Below, piece after piece: positions 23,691 to 35,600 of a stretch of DNA of 64,000 bases (positions within the stretch are counted from its first letter, which is position 1; each line of letters opens with the position of its first letter). The notes below the pieces were generated by a model that was given only the letters and a program-made list of their open reading frames with translations, was not told the DNA's origin and searched no databases. Source of the stretch: Adiantum capillus-veneris (lineage: Eukaryota > Streptophyta > Polypodiopsida > Polypodiales > Pteridaceae); contig CM043953.1 in the NCBI GenBank assembly GCA_014529385.2, positions 113,765,049 to 113,829,048 on the forward strand. Direction: 5' to 3'. The position numbers were made by a program, and so were the translations under genes.

Positions 23691-26600
23691 ATACGACACC
23701 AGACGGTTGTCAAACCCTCCTCCAAGGGCCCCCCCCCTCTATGGCGAGAGAGGTCTATGCTATTGATTGCATAAATCTGGTACAATGGTCTAGATGCAAT
23801 GGACTTGCCGACGATGTCGACGACAATGATGACGAAGACGAGACGGGCTGAAATTTGAAAACGCTAGGGGCTGAAATCTGCAAATCTGCTAACTGCTGAA
23901 TTCTGACACTGTGTCGACGAGGACAGTGATGGCGACGACGCGACGACGATGCGCTGAAAACGCAGATGCTGAAATCTGCGGGTAGCGGGCTGAAACTGAA
24001 AACGCTGGCTGATCTGACTGTGCGGCGAGGAACTGCTGCGGGTAGGTTAGATCTGCGAGGCTAGGGGCGGTATATGATGTGTTTAAGTGCTAAAAACTGA
24101 AAATGCTGATGCTAGGGTTGATCTGAAGTCGGGAATCTGCAAAACGCTGAAGCTGATTTGCAACCAAAAACGCCAGGGGATCTGTGTAGCAAAACGCTGG
24201 TCTTGATCTACAAACTGCAAAATGCCAGGGCTAGGATTTGGAAAACGCTGGCTGATCTGGGAAGTACCAAAGCGCCAGGCTGTCTTGTGGCTAAAAACGT
24301 TGAGTCTCCTGCCGGTTCTTGTTGAGAAGGTGCACTGCCAATTGTTGGAACTCTGCTGCCTCTTCTGCTAGTTAGTGCTAGCGCTAGGTTTCTTTTATAG
24401 AACTTGGGAAATTTGCCCTACCCAGTTTCCCAACAAAGTCACTTATTAATAATAAGCGAAAAATGGATAAAATAGGAAAAATGGGTTCTGTGCATTGTAA
24501 AGTGCTCATGATGGGTACCGACTGTCATGTTGATGATCATGTTGTGTGCAACTAGAGGATATGCAACTATTTTTAAGTGCCTCGACGTGCACGGCCTGCG
24601 CACAAGCTCACAAAGGTGCGAGAACACTTCCTAAGCTGACCTGAATCCTAGACCTGAAGTAGCTTGTCCACATGCACATAGGGTTAGATGTGCACGTGAT
24701 AGATAGAGAGAAGTTCCTTATCATACACAGGATAATTCTTTTTAGCACTGTTTAACTTTCTATTGAGAAATGCAACTGGACGGCCATGTTGTTGCAGCAT
24801 AGCTCCTATGGCGCGTTGCTTGCATCTGTCCATACCTGAAAGGAGTCATCCCAAGAGGCAAGGATGAGACACGGAGCCTCAGTCACCGCAACCTTGAGAG
24901 CTTCAAAAGCCTCAATGGTTGCCTTGGGCAAAACAACGCGCTGTCGGCGAGTTTTCACCCCTTTCAAAACATCAGTCATGGGTGCGGGAATGCATGTAAT
25001 TTTTTTTTATATGCGAACTATATGCCTAACATAGACCTAAAAAAGAACGTACATATGCAGTTTTGGGCAAATCTCAATTATGAACCTGTTCTACCTCTAA
25101 GGGGTCCAACTTGACATCGTCTGCAGAAATGATATAGCCTAGATAAGTAACTTTAGTCAGAAAAATCCTGACTTCTTAGCTGCAATTTACAACAACTGAC
25201 ACTCATCTATACGGGCTAAAACCCTTTCTACATTCCGTTCATGCTGTTTCCATGAGGCAGATAAAATTGAGAATGTCATCTAGAAAAATAAAAAGATACA
25301 CGCCAATCATGTCTCCAAAACGACCTACCATGAGATGGTTGAACGTACCCACGGCACTTGTCAATCCCAAAGGCATAACATACTCCCATTGCCGTCGCTC
25401 CGTGCAGAAAGTAGTCCTGTAGATGTCACCCTTGAATAGGTTAACCTGATGGTACCCACTTTTGAGATCGACTTTGCTCGTGCCATTGAGCCTATCGGGG
25501 ATATACTCAATGCGAGGCATCGGAAATTTGTTCTCCACGGTCATCTTGTTGAGTGCTATGTAATCTACACACAAACGAGACGACCCATCTGTCTTGTGGC
25601 TGAAAACCTTGATGGAGCAAAAGATGTCGTGCGCACACTCACACACCCAGACAATTCAACACAACACAAGGAATTTACTTAAATTCCTCACCTCACTCAC
25701 TACCACTCAAAAGCTTCCTGAAAACTCTACCCACAAGCTCAATTCAAACTCCAAACGCCTCGACCTACAAGCCCTTGCCTGCCTGCAGACACTACAAGGT
25801 GAGTCGAGGTGATCAACATTTGAAATCATGCTTGATGGTGACCAAATTATACAAGAAAAACCATCAAAAAACCAAAAACTCCAGCCACAAAAGACCACTC
25901 TCAAACCATTGCAAAAGCTTCACCAAACTCCACTCTGTTGGACTCTTTGGAGTAGCGCCAACCCTAATGGCACCGATACAGGGTCACATAGTCTTGCAGA
26001 AAGCCGCACCTTCTTCCCTCAATTCCTTGCACACACAAATCCATGGAAACCTCAGAACTTCCATAGACTCTCCCAAGTGCAAAATTGAAGAGAGAAAGCT
26101 CTCATTCACTCCTCCATACACTCGAAAACAGGACGGGAATGCAACGGGACTGCACTAGACCACCTGTAGGAACCTCGCTTCCTCCCAGACACAGAGGGGT
26201 GAAAGTGTTGATATTGCTCTTCCAAAGTCCTCCCTCAGCCTGGACCATCACGGCACCGTGAGTGATGTGGCAATTTTAAGCCATTTCACACCTTTTTTGA
26301 CCACTTTTTGACCTTTTTTGGGCCAGTTTTGGCCTTTTTTACTCCCTGGCGGACATTTTTTGCATGAAAAACCCCAAACGGACTTCAAAATTCACCAAAT
26401 TTTGCTCGCTTGATCCTCGATATCCAAAGCACTTTGCCACATCCCCACATTCTATTTTTAACCACTTCTAGGGCGGTGCACGCATCACCGCAGATTAGGC
26501 ACCGTAAATGGACAGTTAGTGCATGTCCCAAACTTCTTGAGCGGGATGAGAGTACCCACACTTCTCGCTTGCATTATTTACATTCTAGAAAGCTCAAACA

Positions 26601-29600
26601 CATTCTCTAGAACCAAAATAAGCCACCTAAAACCATATCCAAGGCCCCAATACCCTATACGGGCATGTACATGTGTTCGACTGCTAGCACACGAACCTGA
26701 CTATTCACAATGTGTACACATTGTGAAACCGGCCTGTACAATCCAAAAGGACGGTAGACGTTACTTCAAACCTTGATTTAGCTTTCACCCATTATTAGTC
26801 GTCTATTCTACGTGTACTTTCAAGACACAACAAAGGGGAGGGGGATACAGGCTGCTAGATTGCACCTGTATGAGTAGACCGACACCCGATTGGCCCCTAA
26901 CTTAGGCGCTGCTTTCGGTATATCTTTATTGTTAAAAAGAGGGAATAAACGTTGTGGTTCCCTACAAGCTGCCCCGCACAAGCTCGGCTGAATTTCAACT
27001 GTTTCGGCCCGATTTCGGCAGCATAACTGTACTAGGACCCTTCACAGTCAGTATTCCCACGCATTGAATGACTTTCCCGATGCATACGGGCACTTTGCAA
27101 AACCTGGCGAGAATGGGGTCAATCGGGTTTAACTGTAGCATCGATACCACGATGCCCTGCATACGGTGGGACATGATTCTCTTCCATAACTTTGCGTCGC
27201 AATGGCTTTGTGAACACACAATCTGCCATGCATCATCATGAACCCGTCTTTAAGAAGATAGTGTTCATGACGTTGTCCATCCATTAGCTGCTCGAAGACC
27301 CTTGCAAAATCTTCATTATTTGCATACTGTTCTCTCATATCATCAAGTTCATGATGATAAGGAATTGACACAGCTGAAATTTGTGGCTTCCTTGACAAGG
27401 CATCAGCCACAACGTTCTTCTTGCCTTCCACATGCACAATCTGAAAGTGGAACATGGACAAGATATTTGCCCATCGCATATGCTTTTCAGATGACTTTGC
27501 CTGTGTCAAGAAGTATCGCAAGGTCTGATGGTCCGTTTGGACAACAAAATTTGCACCTAGCAGGTAGTGTTTCCAACTTAAGAGCGCATGAATCACAGCC
27601 AATAACTCTTTCTCATAGACCTGCATGGTCATCTCTGGCCCTTGCAAAATTCTGCTCTCATAGGCTACTACCCTGCCATCTTGCATTAGCACTGCACCAA
27701 TGCTACTACCACAGGCGTCACACTGGACCACAAATGACTTCCTAAGATCTGGCAACACAATGACTGGATCTGAAGTCATCTTTTCCTTTAAGAGATTAAA
27801 AGCTGAAATCTCTTTCTGTGTCCATCTAAAGGTGACTGCCTTCTTTTGAAGAGCATGTAAAGGTGAAGCAATCTCAGCGAAATTTCGGATAAACTTTCTG
27901 TAATAGGAGCATAGTCCCAAGAAACTTCGGACATCGTGCACCGTCTTCAAATCTGGCCATGACTTGATGGCTTCAACTTTTGCAGGATCCATTTTGACAC
28001 CATCCTTTGAGACAATGTGTCCCAGAAAGTGGATCTCTTTCAGAAAAAATTCACTTTTCTTTGCATTGATGAGCAACCTATGACTGCGTAGCTCTTCAAA
28101 CACAATGGCCAAGTGATGCCTATGTTCCTTTTCATTCTTTGAGTAGACTATCATGTCATCAAAGAATGTACCAACAAACTGCTGGTGTGGACGGAAAATT
28201 CTGTCCATCATCCTATTGAACGCAGCAGGAGCATTTGTGAGACCAAAGGGCATCACTAAAAATTCGTAAATGCCAAACGTTGTTCTAAAAGCAGTCTTGT
28301 GCACATCCTCTGATCTAATGCGGATCTGATGGTACCCACTCTTTAGATCTATCTTGCTAAACATAGCTGCTCCTTCTAACTTGTCCAGAATATCATCAAT
28401 TCTAGGTATAGAGAACCTATTCTTGATGGTATTCTTGTTCAGTGCACGGTAGTCGATGCACATACGCCATGAGCCATCCTTTTTCTGCACCAACAACACT
28501 GGAGAACAGAATGGAGATGAACTGGGTTGAATGAGCCCCTTTTCTAACAGCTCCTGTACTTGGCCCATTATCTCTTTCTGCTGAGCCGCACTAACCCTGT
28601 ACGGAGGCTTATTTGGTGGGCTACTGCCTGGCACCAAATCTATCGCATGGTCCTCGGGTCTCTCTGGCGGTAATTGAGACGGTAATGAATCGGAAAAACA
28701 GTCACTATACTGTTGTAAAAATATTGACCTTTCTTTGTCTAGCACAAATAAATTTGATTCATCACAATCTGACACTTCACGTGCAAAAACCAAGTACGCA
28801 GAAAGATGCTTTTTCATTATAGAAGTAATAGCAGAAGTTGATACAGTGGGAATAGACTCCCCTTTAACTTTACATCCAGAATGTGAGTCTTTCCCCCGCT
28901 CTGTACAGTGATCTTTTTGTTGTAGGCATCCATGATTCTCTGTACACGAAACAACCAAGGAATACCTAACAACACATCACATCCGTCCAGTGGCACGATG
29001 TAAAATTCTTCAGCATCTACATAGGACTGGATATGTAGGCGCAACTTTCCGATGATGGGTGTCACAGCCTCTGTATCGCCAGGACATACCAAACCTGCCT
29101 CTACTGTATACCCCATCTCTTCGGGTCTGATTCCCAACTTTGAAGCCAATTCTGGGGAAATGAAGTTGTCTTTGGCCCCTGGATCAAAGAAGATAAGCAC
29201 TGTTTGATCCCTGACCTTTCCCCATGCTCTGCAAAGCTCACTTGCATCTGAATTTGGCTTATCGTCCACCATATCTGGCACTAGACCAGCCATGGGCTTC
29301 TTTCCTTTCCTGTCCTCCTTGTCTTCAGAATCAGCTGGCCTTTTCTTTGTAGGACAATTGTAAGCAATGTGGCCAGGTTGCTCACAGATGAATCATTTGT
29401 TCTTTGACCTCAGGACCTTCTTCTTTTGCTCTTCCGACTTGCGAGGAAAACGTCTTTTCCATTTCTTTGTTGGTCCAACGTCTCATCATAGAGGGCCAAC
29501 AGTAACCTGCTCTTAAAACACGAAAGACAACCTGATACTTGCCTTGATGGCCTGTTTCTTCATGGCAGTGCTCCAAAATCAAGCCTATCTCTTCTTTGTA

Positions 29601-32600
29601 TGGCACTTTTCTCAAAATGCTATCCTTGCCATAAAGCATGAGATTCTCACCTACCAATGTGTAGTTTCTTGCTTTTGCAACTATTCTCTTACGCCGAACC
29701 TTTGACATGCCCTCTGGACATTGCCCTTTACCAAGAAATACTTCTTTATCTTGCAATGATTCCCTTCCTGCATACAAGGCTTCCTTGACCTTTAAAGGAG
29801 CTACCAAGGCATCCAACTTGTCCCTAGCCAACTCATCAGCTTCTTTATTTTGCTCACGAGGAACATGCTTAAACTGTATCTTCTCAAACTCATGCAAAAG
29901 CTTCTTGATGCCATAGAACCACTTCTTCAAATTGTCTTTCTTAACATTCCACAAACCAAGCAATTGATTCATGACTAGCAATGCATCCCCTTTTGCAATG
30001 ACCCTCTTCAGTCCAAACTCAACACACTGCTTCAATCCAAGGAAAAGCGTGAGGTACTCGGTCTCATTGTTACTTTCAGCTTCATCAAGATCGTAAGCTC
30101 TAGAAAAGATTACATCGCCTTTTGGGTTCTTAATGACTACCCCACCACTTGCCTTTTGAAGAACTTTCCTGTATGCACCATCAAACATCATTGTATACGC
30201 ATCTGTAATATCTACTTCCTCTTCATGATCATCCTTGTCAACCCTTGGGTAAGATGGAAGCTCCCCCCCCTTATGTACCATTATGTCTGCCAAGTGAGCT
30301 TTAACAGAACGATCGACTTTAAACTCAAACTCATACTCTTGAAGCTCCAAAGTCCACTTTAAGATGCGCTTGTTAGGCTCAAATGTTGTACTACATCCGG
30401 CAAAAGATTCGATGTGGTGAGTATATAGAACTTTTGGGGCAACAGATAGGTTTTGAACCTGCGACAAGCAAGAACCAAGGCGAATACCCACTGTTCCATT
30501 TCCGTATAGGAGAACTCACTTACATTCTTCATCTTGCTGTCAAAATAAACTGGCTTGAAGTTCCTTCCTTGCTTTTATAAGAGAACCGAACCTGTCAAAA
30601 ATTGCCAGCTTCACCTGCTCCCATGTTTGCTTTTGTCTTTCTCTAAACCTTCAAACCACTCGCGAGCTTCTCCTTTGAGCGCAAGCGGAAGTACATGAAG
30701 CTTTGCTTCATCATTCACGATGTGCATACCAAGCGTATGCCATTCGAAGTAAGCAATCCAGTCCTTCACATCCTCCTTCCTTGTAAACACTGGCCGACTA
30801 TACGCCATCCCTTTGAAGTTGCTTCTCCCTTGCGTGAGTAATTCCACAAAATTTGAAGTCTTGCACCTCAACCAAACCACCACTTTTCTTCGATGAAGCT
30901 CGAACTTCACAGCAAAACCGCTCCACCTGGGTGCACAACCGGCAAATTTCCGCTCCCCAGCAGGATCGCCAAAGGATGATGGAGCAAAAGATGTCGTGCG
31001 CGCACACACACACCCAGACAATTCAACACAACACAAGGAATTTACTTAAATTCCTCACCTCACTCACTACCACTCAAAAGCTTCCTGAAAACTCTACCCA
31101 CAAGCTCAATTCAAACTCCAAACGCCTCGACCTACAAGCCCTTGCCTGCTTGCAGACACTACAAGGTGAGTCGAGGTGATCAACACTTGAAATCATGCTT
31201 GATGGTGACCAAATTATACAAGAAAAACCATCAAAAAACCAAAAACTCCAGCCACAAAAGACCACTCTCAAACCATTGCAAAAGCTTCACCAAACTCCAC
31301 TCTGTTGGACTCTTTGGAGTAGCGCCAACCCTAATGGCACCGATACAGGGTCACATAGTCTTGCAGAAAGCCGCACCTTCTTCCCTCAATTCCTTGCACA
31401 CACAAATCCATGGAAACCTCAGAACTTCCATAGACTCTCCCAAGTGCAAAATTGAAGAGAGAAAGCTCTCATTCACTCCTCCATACACTCGAAAACAGGA
31501 CGGGAATGCAACGGGACTGCACTAGACCACCTGTAGGAACCCTGCTTCCTCCCAGACACAGAGGGGTGAAAGTGTTGATATTGCTCTTCCAAAGTCCTCC
31601 CTCAGCCTGGACCATCACGGCACCGTGAGTGATGTGGCAATTTTAAGCCATTTCACACCTTTTTTGACCACTTTTTGACCTTTTTTGGGCCAGTTTTGGC
31701 CTTTTTTACCCCCTGGCGGACATTTTTTGCATGAAAAACCCCAAACGGACTTCAAAATTCACCAAATTTTGCTCGCTTGATCCTCGATATCCAAAGCACT
31801 TTGCCACATCCCCACATTCTATTTTTAACCACTTTTAGGGCGGTGCACGCATCACCGCAGATTAGGCACCGTAAATGGACAGTTAGTGCATGTCCCAAAC
31901 TTCTTGAGCGGGATGAGAGTACCCACACTTCTCGCTTGCATTATTTACATTCTAGAAAGCTCAAACACATTCTCTAGAACCAAAATAAGCCACCTAAAAC
32001 CATATCCAAGGCCCCAATACCCTATACAGGCATGTACATGTGTTCGATTGCTAGCGCACGAACCTGACTATTCACAATGTGTACACGTTGCATCTTTTTT
32101 TGAACTTGAAACCACTTTGCAAAGCTCCCGAATGCATGTATTTACATCCTTTTGTACATATGACTATGCATATAAATGCTACTTTGTACACGCCAAAAGC
32201 GGTCTATCAACGTTGAGTCTCTTGCCGGTCTTGCTGAGAAGGTGCACTACCAATGGCTAGAACTCTGCTGCCTCTTCTGCCAGTTAGTGCTTGTGCTAGG
32301 TTTCTTTTATAGAACTTAGCAAATTTGCTCTACCCAATTTCCCAACAAAGTCACTTATTAATAATAAGTGAAAATTGGATAAAATAGGGAAAATGGGTTG
32401 TGTGCACTGTAAAATGCTCATGATGGGTACTAACTTTCATGCTGATGAACATGCTGTGTGCAACCAGAGGATATGCAACTACTCTAAGTGCCTGGACATG
32501 CACGGCCTGCGTACTGGCTCACAAAGGGGCGAGAACACTTCCTAAGCTGACCTGAATCCTAGACCTGAAGTAGCTTGTCCACATGCACATAGGGTTAGAT

Positions 32601-35600
32601 GTGCACGTGACAGATAGAGAGAAGTTCCTTATCATATACATAATAATTCTTTTTAGCACTGTTTAACTGTTGTTTCCATGAGGCAGAAAAAATGAGAATG
32701 TCATCTAGAAAATTAAAAACATACACGCCAATCATGTCTCCAGAACGACCTACCATGAGACGGTTGAAGTGGCTTATCGTGGATTCATCTAGGTATATAC
32801 CCACGGCACTTGTCAATCCCAAAGGCATAAGAACATACTCCCATTGCCGCCGCTCCGTGCGGAAAGCAGTCTTGTAGATGTCGCCCTTGAATAGGTTAAC
32901 CTGATGCTACCCACTTTTGAGTTGACTTTGCTCGTGCCATTGAGCCTATTGGGGATATACTCAATGCGAGGCATCGGAAACTTATTCTATGTATGGCTCA
33001 GAATGAGTGAACAGTTGTCACGAGGACATGGCAACTGCTAACCTTAGTTGTTGGTTTCTTTCCAATGATTTTTGTTTGATTTTTGAGACCCTCTTTTTGA
33101 AGTTGCAAATGGTCGGACATTGTATAGCCAATGTGAACGGTAGTTTCATCCGCGGATAGGAAGTTGGTCGGCACTGGAACTCGTAAAGTAAAAGGATGTC
33201 TAGGCTCAGTTCAAGATCATGTAGGTCCCCCCGTCGCACTTAGCATGTTGGTGGATAATAGGAAGTGAACTCAATAAAGGTACAATGTCAAGGTGGGGTC
33301 ACCAAAGGAAAGTACCCGACATTTGGACTACATTGCATTTTTGGATGCGGTCCCAATGGGGATTGATGGTCAGATCACCAGTGGGAGTCCAACGGAAGCA
33401 TCCCCTAAAATTTAGGGAATTGCTATTTTGGGCATTTTATTACTCTGCTGCAAAGTCAACCGATGCACCAGTTGAGAGATTTTTCAGCAGCAGGCTCAAT
33501 GCGGGAAAATTGTATGCATGACACCGGTAATTGACTTTTTGGAGCAGTTTTGGAGGTTGATAACTGTGATTTTCAACCATTTCTCTCCATTTTTGAGCTT
33601 TCCATGACTTTACTAGGACCAAGGAGCTCATTTTCAGCATTGAAAGGCATCAGATGCGTGTTTACAGGGCTGTTTTGCTACGTTTTTAGAGATATGCAGG
33701 TTTTGGCAGCCATGAAAATCTTCCCCTTTTTTCATCTATTTGTTCACAGATACATTACAAGTCAAGCGCAGAACAGGGGGCGCTCGATTTATGGTGGGGG
33801 GATGCTTCATTGAGAACCTGTCAGGTTAACAGCTATGGAGTGCTTGCTTCCCTTCCATAGCTTGCTTCCCTCTCTCTGTACAGTGTGGTGCTAGGAGTGA
33901 TGACCTGCACACTACACACTGCTCTCTCTCTCCCCTACGTGCAGTTATGTGATGCCCTACAAGAGGGCTCTTCATTTGACTGGTTTACAGCTGTATGGTT
34001 TCATGCTTTTGTGCCGAGGCAAGAGCCTCCTTGAGTAGGAACAGGAGTAGCTAATTGATACTCCAAAGCAAGCACCGGTGAGGGTCATAACCTCACCAAA
34101 CAGATGCGTTTTCAGCGCTGGTTATGCTCTGTAAATTGACTCTTTTTCAGCCATATGGACGCAAGATCCATTGGGAACAGTGCCCCACTGACAGATGACA
34201 GTTCGGGGATTGTTTAGGGCTGAAAACAGGGTCAAAACCAGTAAATACAGCGTGCTGAATTTACTGTTGTTGGGTAGGAATCAGAGGGTTTATGCCAGTG
34301 GAAGTGAGCTCTAGCAAGGGAATTGGTTTTGCGCAAGTTTTGGATTGTTATGCTGCCAAAATTTGGCCAAAACAGGTGGTATCTAGTTAGATATAGGTAA
34401 AGAATTCCCAGGACTCTACTTTGTAATTTACCCTCTCAAAGTATAAAGAAATACCGAAAGGGGCACCAATTTTGGGGCCTACAGGTTGTCGGCGTTTGCT
34501 CGGAGCATTCTAGCTTCCGAGCCGTGTATGCTCAAGTGATAATTCTCGTCGCAGGTTGCCTTTGCACGTTCTCTGTGTGTGTGTCTAAAGTAAAGAATTT
34601 CGGGTGAAAGCCAAAGCCTACCGCCCTACGGGTTGGTTTCAACAGTAAGTGCTCAAGGTTACTTTTACTTAGAGAAAGGGAGAGCCTTTCTCGACTTAAT
34701 GAGAGTAAATGTGCAATGAACAAACACGAGAGTAGAATGCAACTGTGAGTGAGTGTGCAAGAGAGTGCTAGAGAGAGAGAAGAGACAACACCAGATGGGG
34801 TCCCTAACCCTCCTCCAAGGGTCCCCCTCTCTAGCAATAGAGAGGTATTTGCTTTAGATTGCACAAAGTCTGGTACAATGTTCTAGATGTTATGGTACTT
34901 GATGATGACTATGTTGACGATGAGGATGGAGACTATGACGATGACGATGAAGGTCTCGTCGTCAAGTTCGGGATCTGTGACGATGGCGATGAAAGTGTCA
35001 TCGTCAAGATAGGGATTTGCAATGACGATGACGATGTCAACGACTTGATGGTGTCGATGACGACGGCGTCAAGGCTGAAAACTGAAAACGCTAGATGCTC
35101 TGTTGGGGATCTGCCAAGAGAGTGCTAGAGAGAGAGAAGAGACAACACTAGATGGGGTCCCTAACCCCCCTCCAAGGGCCCCCCTCTCTATTGCTAGAGA
35201 GTATTTGCTTTAGATTGCACGAAGTCTAGTACAATGCTTCTAGATGCTATGGTACTTGATGATGACTATGTTGGCGACGACGATGGAGACTATGACGATG
35301 ACGACGAAGGTATGGTCGTCAAGATAGGGATCTGCAATGACGATGACGATGTCGACGACGATGGCGTCAATGCTGAAAACTGAAAACGCTAGATGCTCTG
35401 TTGGGGATCTGCCAAGAGAGTGCTAGAGAGAGAGGAGAACACCAAATGGGGTCCCTAACCCCCCTCCAAGGGCCCCCCTCTCTATGGCTAGAGAGGTATT
35501 TGCTTTAGATTGCACGAAGTCTAGTACAATGCTTCTAGATGTTGTGGTACTTACTTGATGATGACTATGCCGACGACGACGATGGAGACTATGACGATGA

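Larger units (their letters stand above)
25610..32209 (-). mobile_element. Gypsy element B, minus strand, young but defective
   Basis: The two LTRs are 25610 to about 26718 and 30977-32209. The element termini are TGATGG...TATCA. It sits in a family A LTR (25588-25609 to the left, 32210-32612 to the right) with probable 4-bp target duplications ACCT/ACGT. Order on the minus strand: LTR, leader, gag N-part, an embedded Tat-lineage segment, gag zinc knuckle, protease, RT, RNase H, a few codons of integrase, then a patch of unrelated sequence and the truncated 3' LTR. About ten differences are visible by eye over 1.1 kb of shared LTR, so insertion is fairly recent. Loss of integrase and of the 3' LTR start makes it non-autonomous. 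Confidence 0.9.

Noticed and set aside
30420..30460. GGTTCAAAACC-type word as a Pol III B box
   Set aside because: It falls within the coding text of the Tat-like RNase H and has no A box.
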